Assembly (NCBI RefSeq): GCF_000614025.1 | Contig: NZ_BAKF01000002.1 | Location: 62,001-126,000 of the forward strand | Origin: Prevotella aurantiaca JCM 15754 | GTDB taxonomy: Bacteria > Bacteroidota > Bacteroidia > Bacteroidales > Bacteroidaceae | Reading direction: 5' to 3' | DNA: 64,000 nt | Shown here: piece by piece, positions 28,860 to 36,628 of the stretch | Layout of the letters: the number at the start of each line of letters is the position of its first letter | Numbering within the stretch: the first letter of the stretch is position 1 | The notes under the pieces: model-generated | Told to the model about the DNA's origin: nothing | The model's database searches: none | The model's input: only the letters and a program-made list of their open reading frames with translations | Program-made: the position numbers and the translations under genes

Positions 28860-29046
28860 TGTAAAGAAAAACACAAGTACAAATCGATAATAATTGTTTT
28901 GTATTGCAAAAGTGCCTGTTTTGCATTGCAATAGTGCCTATTTTACCATGCAAAACAGGCTCTTTTAGAACGCAAAATAGGCACTATTTAAAAACGTTGA
29001 AAATCAGATTATTGCACAAGAAAGCTCTTTAAGAATTATCTTTACA
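28860..29046 (-). repeat. 187-bp intergenic repeat, copy 3, inverted
   Basis: Begins TGTAAAGAAA and ends TCTTTACA. Its reverse complement aligns with copies 1, 2 and 4: ATCTGATTTTCAACGTT and GCGTTCTAAAAGAGCCTG match copy 1 in order. The core has tandem CAAAACAGGC/GCCTATTTTGC palindromes. It lies in the 764-bp gap between pdxS and the LRR gene; the rest of that gap shows no gene or RNA that I can support. Confidence 0.82.
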
Positions 29047-29231
29047 ATACTTCCTCTTTCTTAATATTTATAAAATAGGTTGTATCCTTCATTTTTACAC
29101 ATTTGAAAAGCTATAGTTTGGTGAATATAAATGAGTTGGAAAATACAGAAAAAGAAAAGCGCGTACATCAAATAATAATCTGACGCACGCACTTGAAAAA
29201 ACGATTGATTATTGTTCAAACAATATTTTTA

Positions 29232-31166
29232 TTATTGCATAACCTTTATTGCAAGGCTGCCTTGTCTTATTATAATAATGTGTCCTACAGGCAAAGAGAT
29301 TGTAACTTCACCATTTGCATCAGTAAGACCAGTACTAAGAAGTTTGCCTGATACATCGTAGATGCTGTAGTTCTTTTCTGCTTGCAAGCCCATAACAACG
29401 ATATTGCCATTGTAGCGTACCACTTTCACAGCCTCAGCTTGAGCGTTGTGAATGCCATTATCAACATCAAAGATAGCAGCCAATACGCCATACTGAGTGA
29501 TTTTGAACGTATCGTCATTAATATCTTTACCATCAAGCATTGCCTTAATGAACTTATAACCATGTATTGGCGTAGCTTCTACCTTCACTTCCTTACCTTT
29601 TTCGATAGGTGTCCACTCAGGAACGTTATTTCCATCAACCATTGTCTTGAAGGAACCATGTGCGTTTTCTTCAAAGCGAAGGCGTACAGTGTTGCATCCA
29701 GAGCCGTTTCCAGTAACATTCATCTTCCAGTTTTTACCTTCAAGCAACGTGTTGTCGCAAGTAGCCGAGCCTGTATTACCTTTTACAAGCAATACTGCTT
29801 CATCCTCTTCAGTAGCCTTTGGCACTGTAAACAGAATATCGTTGATTGCACAAGCATCGAATTGATTGTTATCTAAATCAAGCTTTCGGAGCATCGGATT
29901 CTTTGAAAGATTGATGTTTGTAAGCTGATTGCCCGATAAATCAAGGAATTTTAGCTTCGGAAACTTTGTTACATCCATTTCCTTCATACCGCAACTCTCC
30001 ATATCAATCCACTTTAAAGCAGGCTTATTGCTTAAGTCTGGGAAGGTTACATAGTTATTGTTTCCTGCTGTTAAGTTCTCGAGCTTAGGGTTATTACTGA
30101 GATCTAACTCTGCCAACCCCATACTTGCACAGGCTAAAACCTCCAAGTTAGGATTCTGCTTGGTATCTAATTTGCCCACCTTATTATAACTGCCGTAGAA
30201 CTCTCTTAGGTTTTTCAATTTGCTAAGGTCGATAGTTGTCAAGCGATTATCGGTAATTGCAAGCTCGCGTAGCTTTGGAAGCTGCGACAAATCGAGCTCT
30301 GTTATCTTATTCATCATAAGGTCAAGAACTTCCAAATTATCGTTCTTTCCTAACTCACAAGTAACCAATTTGCCTGCTTGCGCCTTGAAAGCAGCTAAGT
30401 CGGCATATACTTTAATAACATCATTAGGCTCTACTTCCAACTGTACAGAGTTCGCTACATTCTTATTCAGCGTGTAATCGTTCTTCTGCCCGCCCTGTTC
30501 TATTTGAATACTTTGGCTATCTTTAATTCCTTGTAGCTCTAAATACAGATACATAGGCTTAGGTTCGCCATCTTCATCGTACTCAATCTTCGCACTTGGG
30601 TCTACCTTTAAGGTGAAGTTTGGCTTATCTGCAGGAGCTTCATTTCCAGGTTCTGGATCTCCATTCTTAACACAATAAACCATCGCTTTCCAGCCTGGCA
30701 TAGTTGTAGCAGCGTAGCATGCAACCGAAAGACCGCCATCTGCTGCAGTAGAACTTATTCTAATAGGCAACTTTTCAGGAGTTCCCTTAATTATCTTAAG
30801 TGGTTCTTGCTTTGCCCAACCCCACAAATAGTCGCCGCTATCCTCGTCTTTCTCGCACGAAAGCTCGATTAATCCGTTGTAAATTCGTAGCTCATCGCTT
30901 TCTCCAAACTCTATTTGCTCGAATATAACAGTAATATGTGAATCTGAATTTCGTGGTTTTAATCGTTGAAGAGTGTAAGCATAATTGCCTCGCATGCCTT
31001 TTTCAGGACCGCCATAGTCGTAAAACTCCATCGGTCTACCTTGCTCTATCTCCTTTTCAAACCATGGTCCTTCACTTCCAGGTTGGAATATCCAGCCAGC
31101 ACTTTGGGCAAACGATGCGACAATACCCGCCATTAGAAACACAGAAATTAAATAGATTTTTCTCAT
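29232..31166 (-). CDS. Secreted leucine-rich repeat protein with probable type IX sorting domain
   Basis: 644 residues. The signal peptide (MRKIYLISVFLMAGIVASFA) is followed by a CUB-like beta domain (residues 22-150: HITVIFEQIEFGESDELRIYNG), a linker, then six or more leucine-rich repeats (about 275-440) with the pattern LxxLDLSxNxLTxIDLSKNPxL (for example LKFLDLSGNQLTNINLS). A beta domain follows, then a C-terminal 75 residues VVRYNGNIVVMGLQ...YSIYDVSGKLLSTG resembling a type A T9SS sorting domain. Expected on the cell surface or secreted; perhaps adhesion. Its promoter box is TATCTTTG at 31255-31262. Confidence 0.85.
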   Translation of the reverse strand: MRKIYLISVFLMAGIVASFAQSAGWIFQPGSEGPWFEKEIEQGRPMEFYDYGGPEKGMRGNYAYTLQRLKPRNSDSHITVIFEQIEFGESDELRIYNGLIELSCEKDEDSGDYLWGWAKQEPLKIIKGTPEKLPIRISSTAADGGLSVACYAATTMPGWKAMVYCVKNGDPEPGNEAPADKPNFTLKVDPSAKIEYDEDGEPKPMYLYLELQGIKDSQSIQIEQGGQKNDYTLNKNVANSVQLEVEPNDVIKVYADLAAFKAQAGKLVTCELGKNDNLEVLDLMMNKITELDLSQLPKLRELAITDNRLTTIDLSKLKNLREFYGSYNKVGKLDTKQNPNLEVLACASMGLAELDLSNNPKLENLTAGNNNYVTFPDLSNKPALKWIDMESCGMKEMDVTKFPKLKFLDLSGNQLTNINLSKNPMLRKLDLDNNQFDACAINDILFTVPKATEEDEAVLLVKGNTGSATCDNTLLEGKNWKMNVTGNGSGCNTVRLRFEENAHGSFKTMVDGNNVPEWTPIEKGKEVKVEATPIHGYKFIKAMLDGKDINDDTFKITQYGVLAAIFDVDNGIHNAQAEAVKVVRYNGNIVVMGLQAEKNYSIYDVSGKLLSTGLTDANGEVTISLPVGHIIIIRQGSLAIKVMQ

Positions 31167-31254
31167 AATGTAATGCTTTTAGTTTGTTTGATAATAATTA
31201 CAACATAAAACAGATTAGACATTTTATGTGTCAGAACTCTTATTTAGGTTTCTG

Positions 31255-31262
31255 CAAAGATA
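31255..31262 (-). promoter_or_regulatory. -7 box of the LRR gene
   Basis: TATCTTTG on the minus strand, about 90 bp before the start. Confidence 0.5.
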
Positions 31263-31371
31263 CATATTATTGCGTAAAAACAGAAAGTTTATTTCGTTTT
31301 TATGTCCATTTCAACGTCTTTAATCTCTTTAATTCAAGTTTTGTACAATCTTTGCAAGTCTAACTTAATGC

Positions 31372-31401
31372 TTGTAGTTCAAATAAAAAGCAGTATCTTT
31401 G
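31372..31401 (+). promoter_or_regulatory. Promoter of dusB, abutting the start codon
   Basis: TTG (31372-31374), a 19-bp spacer, TATCTTTG (31394-31401). The ATG begins at 31406, so the transcript should be leaderless or nearly so. Confidence 0.65.
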
Positions 31402-31405
31402 CAGT

Positions 31406-32377
31406 ATGAAAATAGGAACAATAGATTTTGGAGAACGCCCTTTGTTCTTGGCACCGATGGAAGATGTAACCGATATAGGGTTTCGAAAGATGTGCAAACG
31501 CTTTGGTGCTGCAATGGTCTATACGGAGTTTGTGTCGGCAGATGCTGTCATACGCAGTATAAAATCGACGCTTAATAAGATTGTTATAGACGAAGAAGAA
31601 CGCCCAGTAGGTATTCAGATATATGGAAAAGATGTCGAATCGATGGTTGAAGCTGTCAAGATTGTAGAGCAGGTAAAGCCCGATGTAATCGACATAAACT
31701 TTGGTTGTCCCGTAAAAAAGGTGGCTAATAAAGGTGCAGGCTCTGGTATGTTGAAGAACATTCCATTGTTATTGGAGATAACACGAGAGGTTGTGAAGGC
31801 TGTAAACACCCCCGTTACTGTGAAAACACGCTTGGGTTGGGACGACAACAACCTTGTTATAACAGAGCTTGCGGAACAACTTCAGGACTGTGGAGTGCAA
31901 GCTTTGACCATTCATGGGCGCACGCGTGCTCAGATGTATACTGGAGAAGCTGACTGGACGCTTATCGGCGAAGTGAAGAAAAACCCACGAATGCACATAC
32001 CTATCATAGGAAATGGAGACGTAACCAGTGTTGCTGATGCGCAAAAGCGCTTCGACGACTATGGCGTAGATGCTGTAATGATAGGCAGAGCAACCTTTGG
32101 CTGTCCGTGGTTGTTTTCCGAAACCGATGTGCCAGATGCCAAACGACTTACTTTGGACGATAAAATTGACATCTTAGAAGAGATGTTACGCATCAACGTT
32201 GAGAAGATTGACGAGTATAGAGGCATACTTCATACGCGCCGACATCTTGCAGCTTCGCCTATTTTTAAAGGTGTTCCAGACTTCAAGCAAACGCGTATTG
32301 CAATGCTACGTGCCAACAAAATGAACGAACTCATCGGTATTTTGGAGGATTGCAGAGAACGTTTGCGTACGCCTTAG
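31406..32377 (+). CDS. dusB: tRNA-dihydrouridine synthase DusB
   Basis: 323-residue flavoenzyme that reduces specific uridines in tRNA D-loops. The TIM-barrel FMN site is visible at LAPMEDVTD (residues 15-23) and the catalytic Cys101 lies in DINFGCPVKKVANKGAGSG. TIHGRTRAQMYTGEADW near 175 and IGNGDVTS near 207 complete the Dus signature. The N-terminus MKIGTIDFG is family-typical, so the ATG at 31406 is kept despite the very short leader. Monocistronic, followed by ruvB with its own promoter. Confidence 0.94.
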   Translation: MKIGTIDFGERPLFLAPMEDVTDIGFRKMCKRFGAAMVYTEFVSADAVIRSIKSTLNKIVIDEEERPVGIQIYGKDVESMVEAVKIVEQVKPDVIDINFGCPVKKVANKGAGSGMLKNIPLLLEITREVVKAVNTPVTVKTRLGWDDNNLVITELAEQLQDCGVQALTIHGRTRAQMYTGEADWTLIGEVKKNPRMHIPIIGNGDVTSVADAQKRFDDYGVDAVMIGRATFGCPWLFSETDVPDAKRLTLDDKIDILEEMLRINVEKIDEYRGILHTRRHLAASPIFKGVPDFKQTRIAMLRANKMNELIGILEDCRERLRTP

Positions 32378-32447
32378 CACGCATATAACTACCGAAAGCC
32401 CTAAATGTTTTATAGAGAAACCCACTTCGTTTCTCGTTTTAATTGGC

Positions 32448-32455
32448 TATCTTTG
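32448..32455 (+). promoter_or_regulatory. -7 box of ruvB
   Basis: TATCTTTG, 49 bp before the ATG at 32504. Confidence 0.55.
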
Positions 32456-32503
32456 CAAACAATAGGTCTATTTATTCGTGATTAAAGACAGACGAAAGAA
32501 GGT

Positions 32504-33538
32504 ATGAATGAAGATTTCGATATAAGAGAAGAGCGATTTACAACAGCCGAAAACGAGTTCGAAAACGCATTGAGACCGCCAAAGTTCGACGACTTTAGCG
32601 GGCAAAACAAGGTGGTAGAAAACCTTCGGGTGTTTGTTGAAGCTGCCAAATATCGTGGCGAACCACTCGACCACACGTTGCTTCATGGTCCTCCTGGACT
32701 TGGAAAAACCACGTTGAGTAACATTATTGCCAACGAATTGGGCGTTGGTTTTAAGATTACTTCGGGTCCCGTACTTGATAAACCAGGCGACTTGGCAGGC
32801 ATTCTTACATCGCTTGAACCCAACGATGTATTGTTCATAGACGAGATTCACCGTCTCTCGCCAGTTGTTGAAGAGTACCTTTACTCGGCAATGGAAGATT
32901 ATAGAATTGATATAATGATAGACAAGGGCCCCTCGGCTCGTTCTATTCAGATAGACTTAAACCCTTTCACACTTGTAGGAGCGACTACCCGAAGCGGACT
33001 TTTAACAGCTCCTTTGCGTGCTCGCTTTGGTATAAATCTGCATTTAGAGTATTATACTCCCGACACTTTGAGTCGTATTATAAAGCGTTCTGCCAATCTG
33101 TTAAAAGTACCTATTGAAGCTGATGCAGCTATTGAAATAGCCCGACGCTCACGCGGTACGCCTCGTATTTGCAATGCCTTGCTGCGTCGTGTACGCGATT
33201 TTGCACAGGTAAAAGGCAACGGCACCATCGACCACGCTATTGCACAATCGTCTCTTCAATCGCTAAATATTGACAAATACGGCCTTGACGAAATAGACAA
33301 CAAGATTCTTTTAACCATCATCGATAAGTTTAGAGGTGGCCCAGTTGGTGTTTCTACCATTGCAACAGCTATCGGAGAAGATGCAGGAACAGTGGAAGAG
33401 GTTTACGAACCTTACCTTATTATGGAAGGTTTCATTAAACGAACGCCACGCGGACGAATGGCAACAGAACTGGCTTACGAGCATCTTGGCAAAACAATGC
33501 GGGGGTCTTCGATAAGCGAACCATCGCTTTTTGAATAA
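32504..33538 (+). CDS. ruvB: Holliday junction branch migration helicase RuvB
   Basis: 344-residue AAA+ motor that drives Holliday junction migration with RuvA. Walker [12 protein letters not shown] lies near residues 65-75, Walker [11 protein letters not shown] near 112, sensor 1 VGATTRSG near 160, and the arginine-finger region RARFGI follows. The C-terminal winged helix ([13 protein letters not shown]) binds DNA. Monocistronic here, ended by a strong intrinsic terminator; ruvA and ruvC are not in the window. Confidence 0.97.
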   Translation: MNEDFDIREERFTTAENEFENALRPPKFDDFSGQNKVVENLRVFVEAAKYRGEPLDHTLLHGPPGLGKTTLSNIIANELGVGFKITSGPVLDKPGDLAGILTSLEPNDVLFIDEIHRLSPVVEEYLYSAMEDYRIDIMIDKGPSARSIQIDLNPFTLVGATTRSGLLTAPLRARFGINLHLEYYTPDTLSRIIKRSANLLKVPIEADAAIEIARRSRGTPRICNALLRRVRDFAQVKGNGTIDHAIAQSSLQSLNIDKYGLDEIDNKILLTIIDKFRGGPVGVSTIATAIGEDAGTVEEVYEPYLIMEGFIKRTPRGRMATELAYEHLGKTMRGSSISEPSLFE

Positions 33539-33581
33539 CAAAAGCTTGGGATACGTATGTGTATCTCAAGCTTTTGTTTTT
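33539..33581 (+). terminator. Intrinsic terminator of ruvB
   Basis: Arms CAAAAGCTTGGGATAC and GTATCTCAAGCTTTTG (one G-U pair) followed by TTTTT. Confidence 0.85.
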
Positions 33582-33701
33582 ATAAACAGATAGGAAGACA
33601 AAGCCATCCAAAAGCATTTTTTCTTGTTTTTTATGCCACAAAACTGCAACAACTAACGTCTATAGGAATATAAACAGATTACAAATTCTATTTAAAAGTA
33701 T

Positions 33702-34175
33702 ATGATGATGAGAACATTTTTTATTTCACTTGCTCTTTTAATAGTAAGTATTGTCGTTAAAGCACAGAACGTTGAAAGCTTTTTTGAACAATTCCGACAG
33801 CATAAGAATGTAGTTTTAGTAGATGTACCGAAGGAGTTGCTTTCGCTCGGACTACAAGTTATGGGCAGCAAAAAGGGCAAACAGTGCTGATAAGATAGAA
33901 AGACTGCGTATATTGAGCTTCGAGGACGCTTCAAGATCTGTTAAAAGAAAATTTAAAAAGGCAGTAAAAGCATTTAATTGGAGGGAATACAGTGAAGTAA
34001 TCAAAGAGAAAACGAAATATTCTGAAACCAGAATTATGACTCAAGGTACTGACGACATCATCAGACGCTTAGTCATTTGTACTACAGACGAGGACGATTC
34101 TGCCTTATAATAATAGATGGGGCCATCTCATCGAACGATATTGACAGTGTTTTAGAAGAAGCTAAAGATTTATAA
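33702..34175 (+). pseudogene. DUF4252-like exported protein, two compensating frameshifts
   Basis: Signal peptide MMMRTFFISLALLIVSIVVKA, then VESFFEQFRQHKNVVLVDVP, which fits a DUF4252 start. The frame breaks near 33884 (MGSKKG then NSADKIERLRILSFED in the +1 frame, one extra A) and again near 34103 (DEDDSA then LIIIDGAISSNDIDSVLEEA, one missing C). The second shift restores the original frame, so the intact protein would be about 157 residues, ending at the TAA at 34175. It is followed 4 bp later by a related gene, at the head of an ECF sigma operon. Function of DUF4252 proteins is unknown. Confidence 0.75.
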
Positions 34176-34179
34176 AGAT

Positions 34180-34680
34180 ATGAGAAAACTACTTTTTATA
34201 TTTATTCTTGCGTTGAGCACGAACCTCGCCAATGCTGCTCCAACGGCTGACGCGAGCGTTTATAGCCTTATTGATGCTTTCAAAGATAATAAGCGTGCAG
34301 ATTACCATAATATTAGTTCGCTGCTGCTTACAGCTGCCAAAGCTGTTATAAAAGATAATGGCAACGATTTGATAGCAGCACTAAAGAGCATCAATTCAGT
34401 ACAGATATTAAACTTAGATAATTGTTCTGGTTGCACAAAAAGACGTTTTTTATCGCATGCAAGACGCGTTTACGACAGAAATAGTCGCGAACTTATCAGA
34501 AAAAACAAGAAGAAAAGCTTTTCAAGTATCCAAGTAAAGATGGATAACGGAGTTGTTCGTGAACTTGCTATAATTGAAGCTGACGGCTCAGACTACTCTG
34601 TTATCTTGATAAAAGGCAGGATTCCGTTGAATAAACTTAGCGATATAATCAACAACAAGAGTAAGTTGAAGACTGAATAA
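34180..34680 (+). CDS. Exported DUF4252-like protein
   Basis: 166 residues with signal peptide MRKLLFIFILALSTNLANA (residues 1-19). The layout matches DUF4252 (ISSLLLTAAK near 45, SVQILNLDN near 72, VRELAIIEADGSDYSVILIKGRIPLNKLSDI at the end), but it is divergent and has a CSGC pair near 77. It sits between another DUF4252-like gene and the ECF sigma gene, 23 bp upstream of the latter, so it is probably in one operon. Periplasmic or outer-membrane location expected. Function unknown. Confidence 0.7.
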   Translation: MRKLLFIFILALSTNLANAAPTADASVYSLIDAFKDNKRADYHNISSLLLTAAKAVIKDNGNDLIAALKSINSVQILNLDNCSGCTKRRFLSHARRVYDRNSRELIRKNKKKSFSSIQVKMDNGVVRELAIIEADGSDYSVILIKGRIPLNKLSDIINNKSKLKTE

Positions 34681-34703
34681 GTGCTCTTACGAAACAGTTA
34701 TAA

Positions 34704-35204
34704 ATGGAAGCCTCGCAATTCAAAGCAACTTTCTTGCCGTGCCACCGCTGTCTTTATGGGGTGGCATGGCGACTAACTGGCAATGCTCAGGAGGCTGAAG
34801 ACTTGGTTCAGGAAACCTTTCTGAAGTTGTGGACACGTCGCCATCAGCTCTCCAACATAGACAATCCTGAGGCTTACAGCAGTGTTATACTACGTCGAAT
34901 ATTCTATGATGTGAAACGAACAAAGCACATTGAAGAAACCGAACAGGATATTAGAGAGATGCAACACAGGACTTCCGAGAACATAAGCGAACATATTGAG
35001 GCACAAGACCAATGGCAACGCATCAGAACAATGATACTTGCACTGCCCGATCCACAAGGAAAGGTAATGCTTATGCGCGATGTGGAGGGACTGACATACG
35101 AAGAAATCAGTACAGAAACTGGTCTCACAGAAGTTAATTTGCGCTCTATTCTAAGTCGGGCGCGAAAGAAAATAAGAGAAAGAATTAAGGAAATGAAGCG
35201 ATAA
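34704..35204 (+). CDS. ECF-type RNA polymerase sigma factor
   Basis: 166-residue sigma-70 group 4 factor. Region 2 is seen in AWRLTGNAQEAEDLVQETFLKLW (residues 20-42), with region 2.3/2.4 ending in YDVKRTKH. Region 4 is LPDPQGKVMLMRDVEGLTYEEISTETGLTEVNLRSILSRARKKIRE, a clear helix-turn-helix. The stop codon overlaps the next start as TAATG, coupling it to the anti-sigma candidate. It probably controls its own operon, including the DUF4252 genes (inference). Confidence 0.92.
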   Translation: MEASQFKATFLPCHRCLYGVAWRLTGNAQEAEDLVQETFLKLWTRRHQLSNIDNPEAYSSVILRRIFYDVKRTKHIEETEQDIREMQHRTSENISEHIEAQDQWQRIRTMILALPDPQGKVMLMRDVEGLTYEEISTETGLTEVNLRSILSRARKKIRERIKEMKR

Positions 35205-35695
35205 TGGATAGGAAAGATACAGAGAAGCTATTGGAACGGTTTTACAACGGAATTACCGATGAAACCGAAGAAAAACGTCTTACGGAGTACTTCTGTAGCA
35301 ACGAGGTAGACAAACAGTTACGCAAGGAGGGCGAAATATTCCTTGCACTACAACAAAACAAATCCATTGAAGTACCATTCGATTTGGAAAGCAAGATTGA
35401 AAGGCAAATAAATCAATGGAATACAATAGAGTCTACAGCTCGCAAAACGGCGCGTAAGGCCAACCTACGTTGGACAATAGGCATTTGTGCCAGTATCTTG
35501 CTATTGATAGGCGTGGGCATTTTCATCGATAAAAACGACAATTCTCAATTGTCGGATACGGAGAAATTAGACACTTACGACAACCCAGAAGACGCTTATG
35601 CAACTGCAAATAAAGCGCTCACCAAGTTCTCAGTATCTATCAATAAGGGACTAAAAACAATCAATAACGCAACAAATCTATCAACAAACAAATAA
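35204..35695 (+). CDS. Probable anti-sigma factor, single-pass membrane protein
   Basis: 163 residues: a cytosolic N-terminal part of about 83 residues (DRKDTEKLLERFYNGITDETEE, FCSNEVDKQLRKEGEIF), one membrane helix WTIGICASILLLIGVGIFI (about 84-103), and a short outer tail. The N-terminus resembles the small zinc-less anti-sigma-like proteins coupled to ECF factors in Bacteroidales. Overlap with the sigma gene (TAATG) and only 2 bp to the next DUF4252 gene support a single operon. Sigma-binding is inferred from context. Confidence 0.75.
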   Translation: MDRKDTEKLLERFYNGITDETEEKRLTEYFCSNEVDKQLRKEGEIFLALQQNKSIEVPFDLESKIERQINQWNTIESTARKTARKANLRWTIGICASILLLIGVGIFIDKNDNSQLSDTEKLDTYDNPEDAYATANKALTKFSVSINKGLKTINNATNLSTNK

Positions 35696-35697
35696 AA

Positions 35698-36147
35698 ATG
35701 AAGAAGATATTACTACTTTTACTATTCGGTTTTACATTCAATTGCACTTTCGCACAGAAGGTTTTCTTCGATAAATTCGACGATAAAGACGGAGTAACCA
35801 CGGTGTATATCTCGGCATCAATGCTGAAAATGATGGGCAACGTGCAGGCAGGCAACAAAGATATTAGCCGCATTGCAAAACGCTTAGACCATATCCAAGT
35901 ATTAGAATGCGAGCGTCCTTCTCTCATCGGCAACATTAAAAACGCTGCTTTATCCTATTACAATCAGGCTAAATATGCCGTTGTTATGAAAACAAAGAGT
36001 AATGGTGAAGATGTAACCATATACGAAAAGAAATATCAGAACGGCAAAAACGAATATGTATTACTCATGGTTGAACACGACGAAATAACGATTGTGAACC
36101 TGTTAGGGCGTGTTACGTTGGAAGAAATAAAAAGTATTGCGAAATAA
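35698..36147 (+). CDS. DUF4252 domain protein
   Basis: 149 residues, signal peptide MKKILLLLLFGFTFNCTFAQ (residues 1-20). Family segments: DKFDDKDGVTTVYISASMLKMMG near residues 24-46, LDHIQVLECERPS near 64, and GKNEYVLLMVEHDEITIVNLLGRVTLEEIKSI at the end. It is the clearest DUF4252 member in the window and closes the sigma/anti-sigma operon. No lipobox at the cleavage site. Function unknown; exported. Confidence 0.85.
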   Translation: MKKILLLLLFGFTFNCTFAQKVFFDKFDDKDGVTTVYISASMLKMMGNVQAGNKDISRIAKRLDHIQVLECERPSLIGNIKNAALSYYNQAKYAVVMKTKSNGEDVTIYEKKYQNGKNEYVLLMVEHDEITIVNLLGRVTLEEIKSIAK

Positions 36148-36241
36148 TACTATCGCTCTAAAAAATCCATAAAGCTACAATAAGAAGGGATGCAGACATA
36201 TCTGTACCCCTATTTCGTAGGCACAAAAGCTATGACAAAAG

Positions 36242-36427
36242 TGTAAATATTTTTCAAACATACTCTTATCGCATAACAAACTCATTATTAAGACCTTACA
36301 ACACCCATTGTTTTGCATTCCAAAAGAGTCTGTTTTGCACGATAAAACAGGCTCTTTTGCGTTGCAAAACAGCCGCTTTTGCAACGTCAAAGTGTAACCA
36401 TCACTTTTTAACGAGATTATCTTTACA
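36242..36427 (+). repeat. 186-bp intergenic repeat, copy 4
   Basis: Begins TGTAAATATT and ends TCTTTACA. The core has AAAAGAGTCTGTTTTGC facing AAAACAGGCTCTTTTGC, followed by another half-unit. The phrase ACACCCATTGTTTTGCATTC before the core is nearly identical to copy 1. It occupies much of the gap between the DUF4252 gene and topA. Confidence 0.85.
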
Positions 36428-36591
36428 AAATTATAGTTATGTTTGCGTATACCCAAAGTGCTAAAATGAGAACAGTTTTCCATAGCAAACTCTTAGCAAG
36501 CATCGCTGTTCCGTACTACTCTTTTAGGAATGGTAGTCTTAAAAAAACAAAAAATAGTCCCTATATATAAGGTGTATGTAAAAACTTTGCT

Positions 36592-36599
36592 TAATTTTG
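36592..36599 (+). promoter_or_regulatory. -7 box of topA
   Basis: TAATTTTG, 29 bp before the chosen ATG at 36629. It rules out the longer in-frame start at 36530. Confidence 0.55.
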
Positions 36600-36628
36600 C
36601 GTCCTTGAATAATGTTACTAATGCTGAT

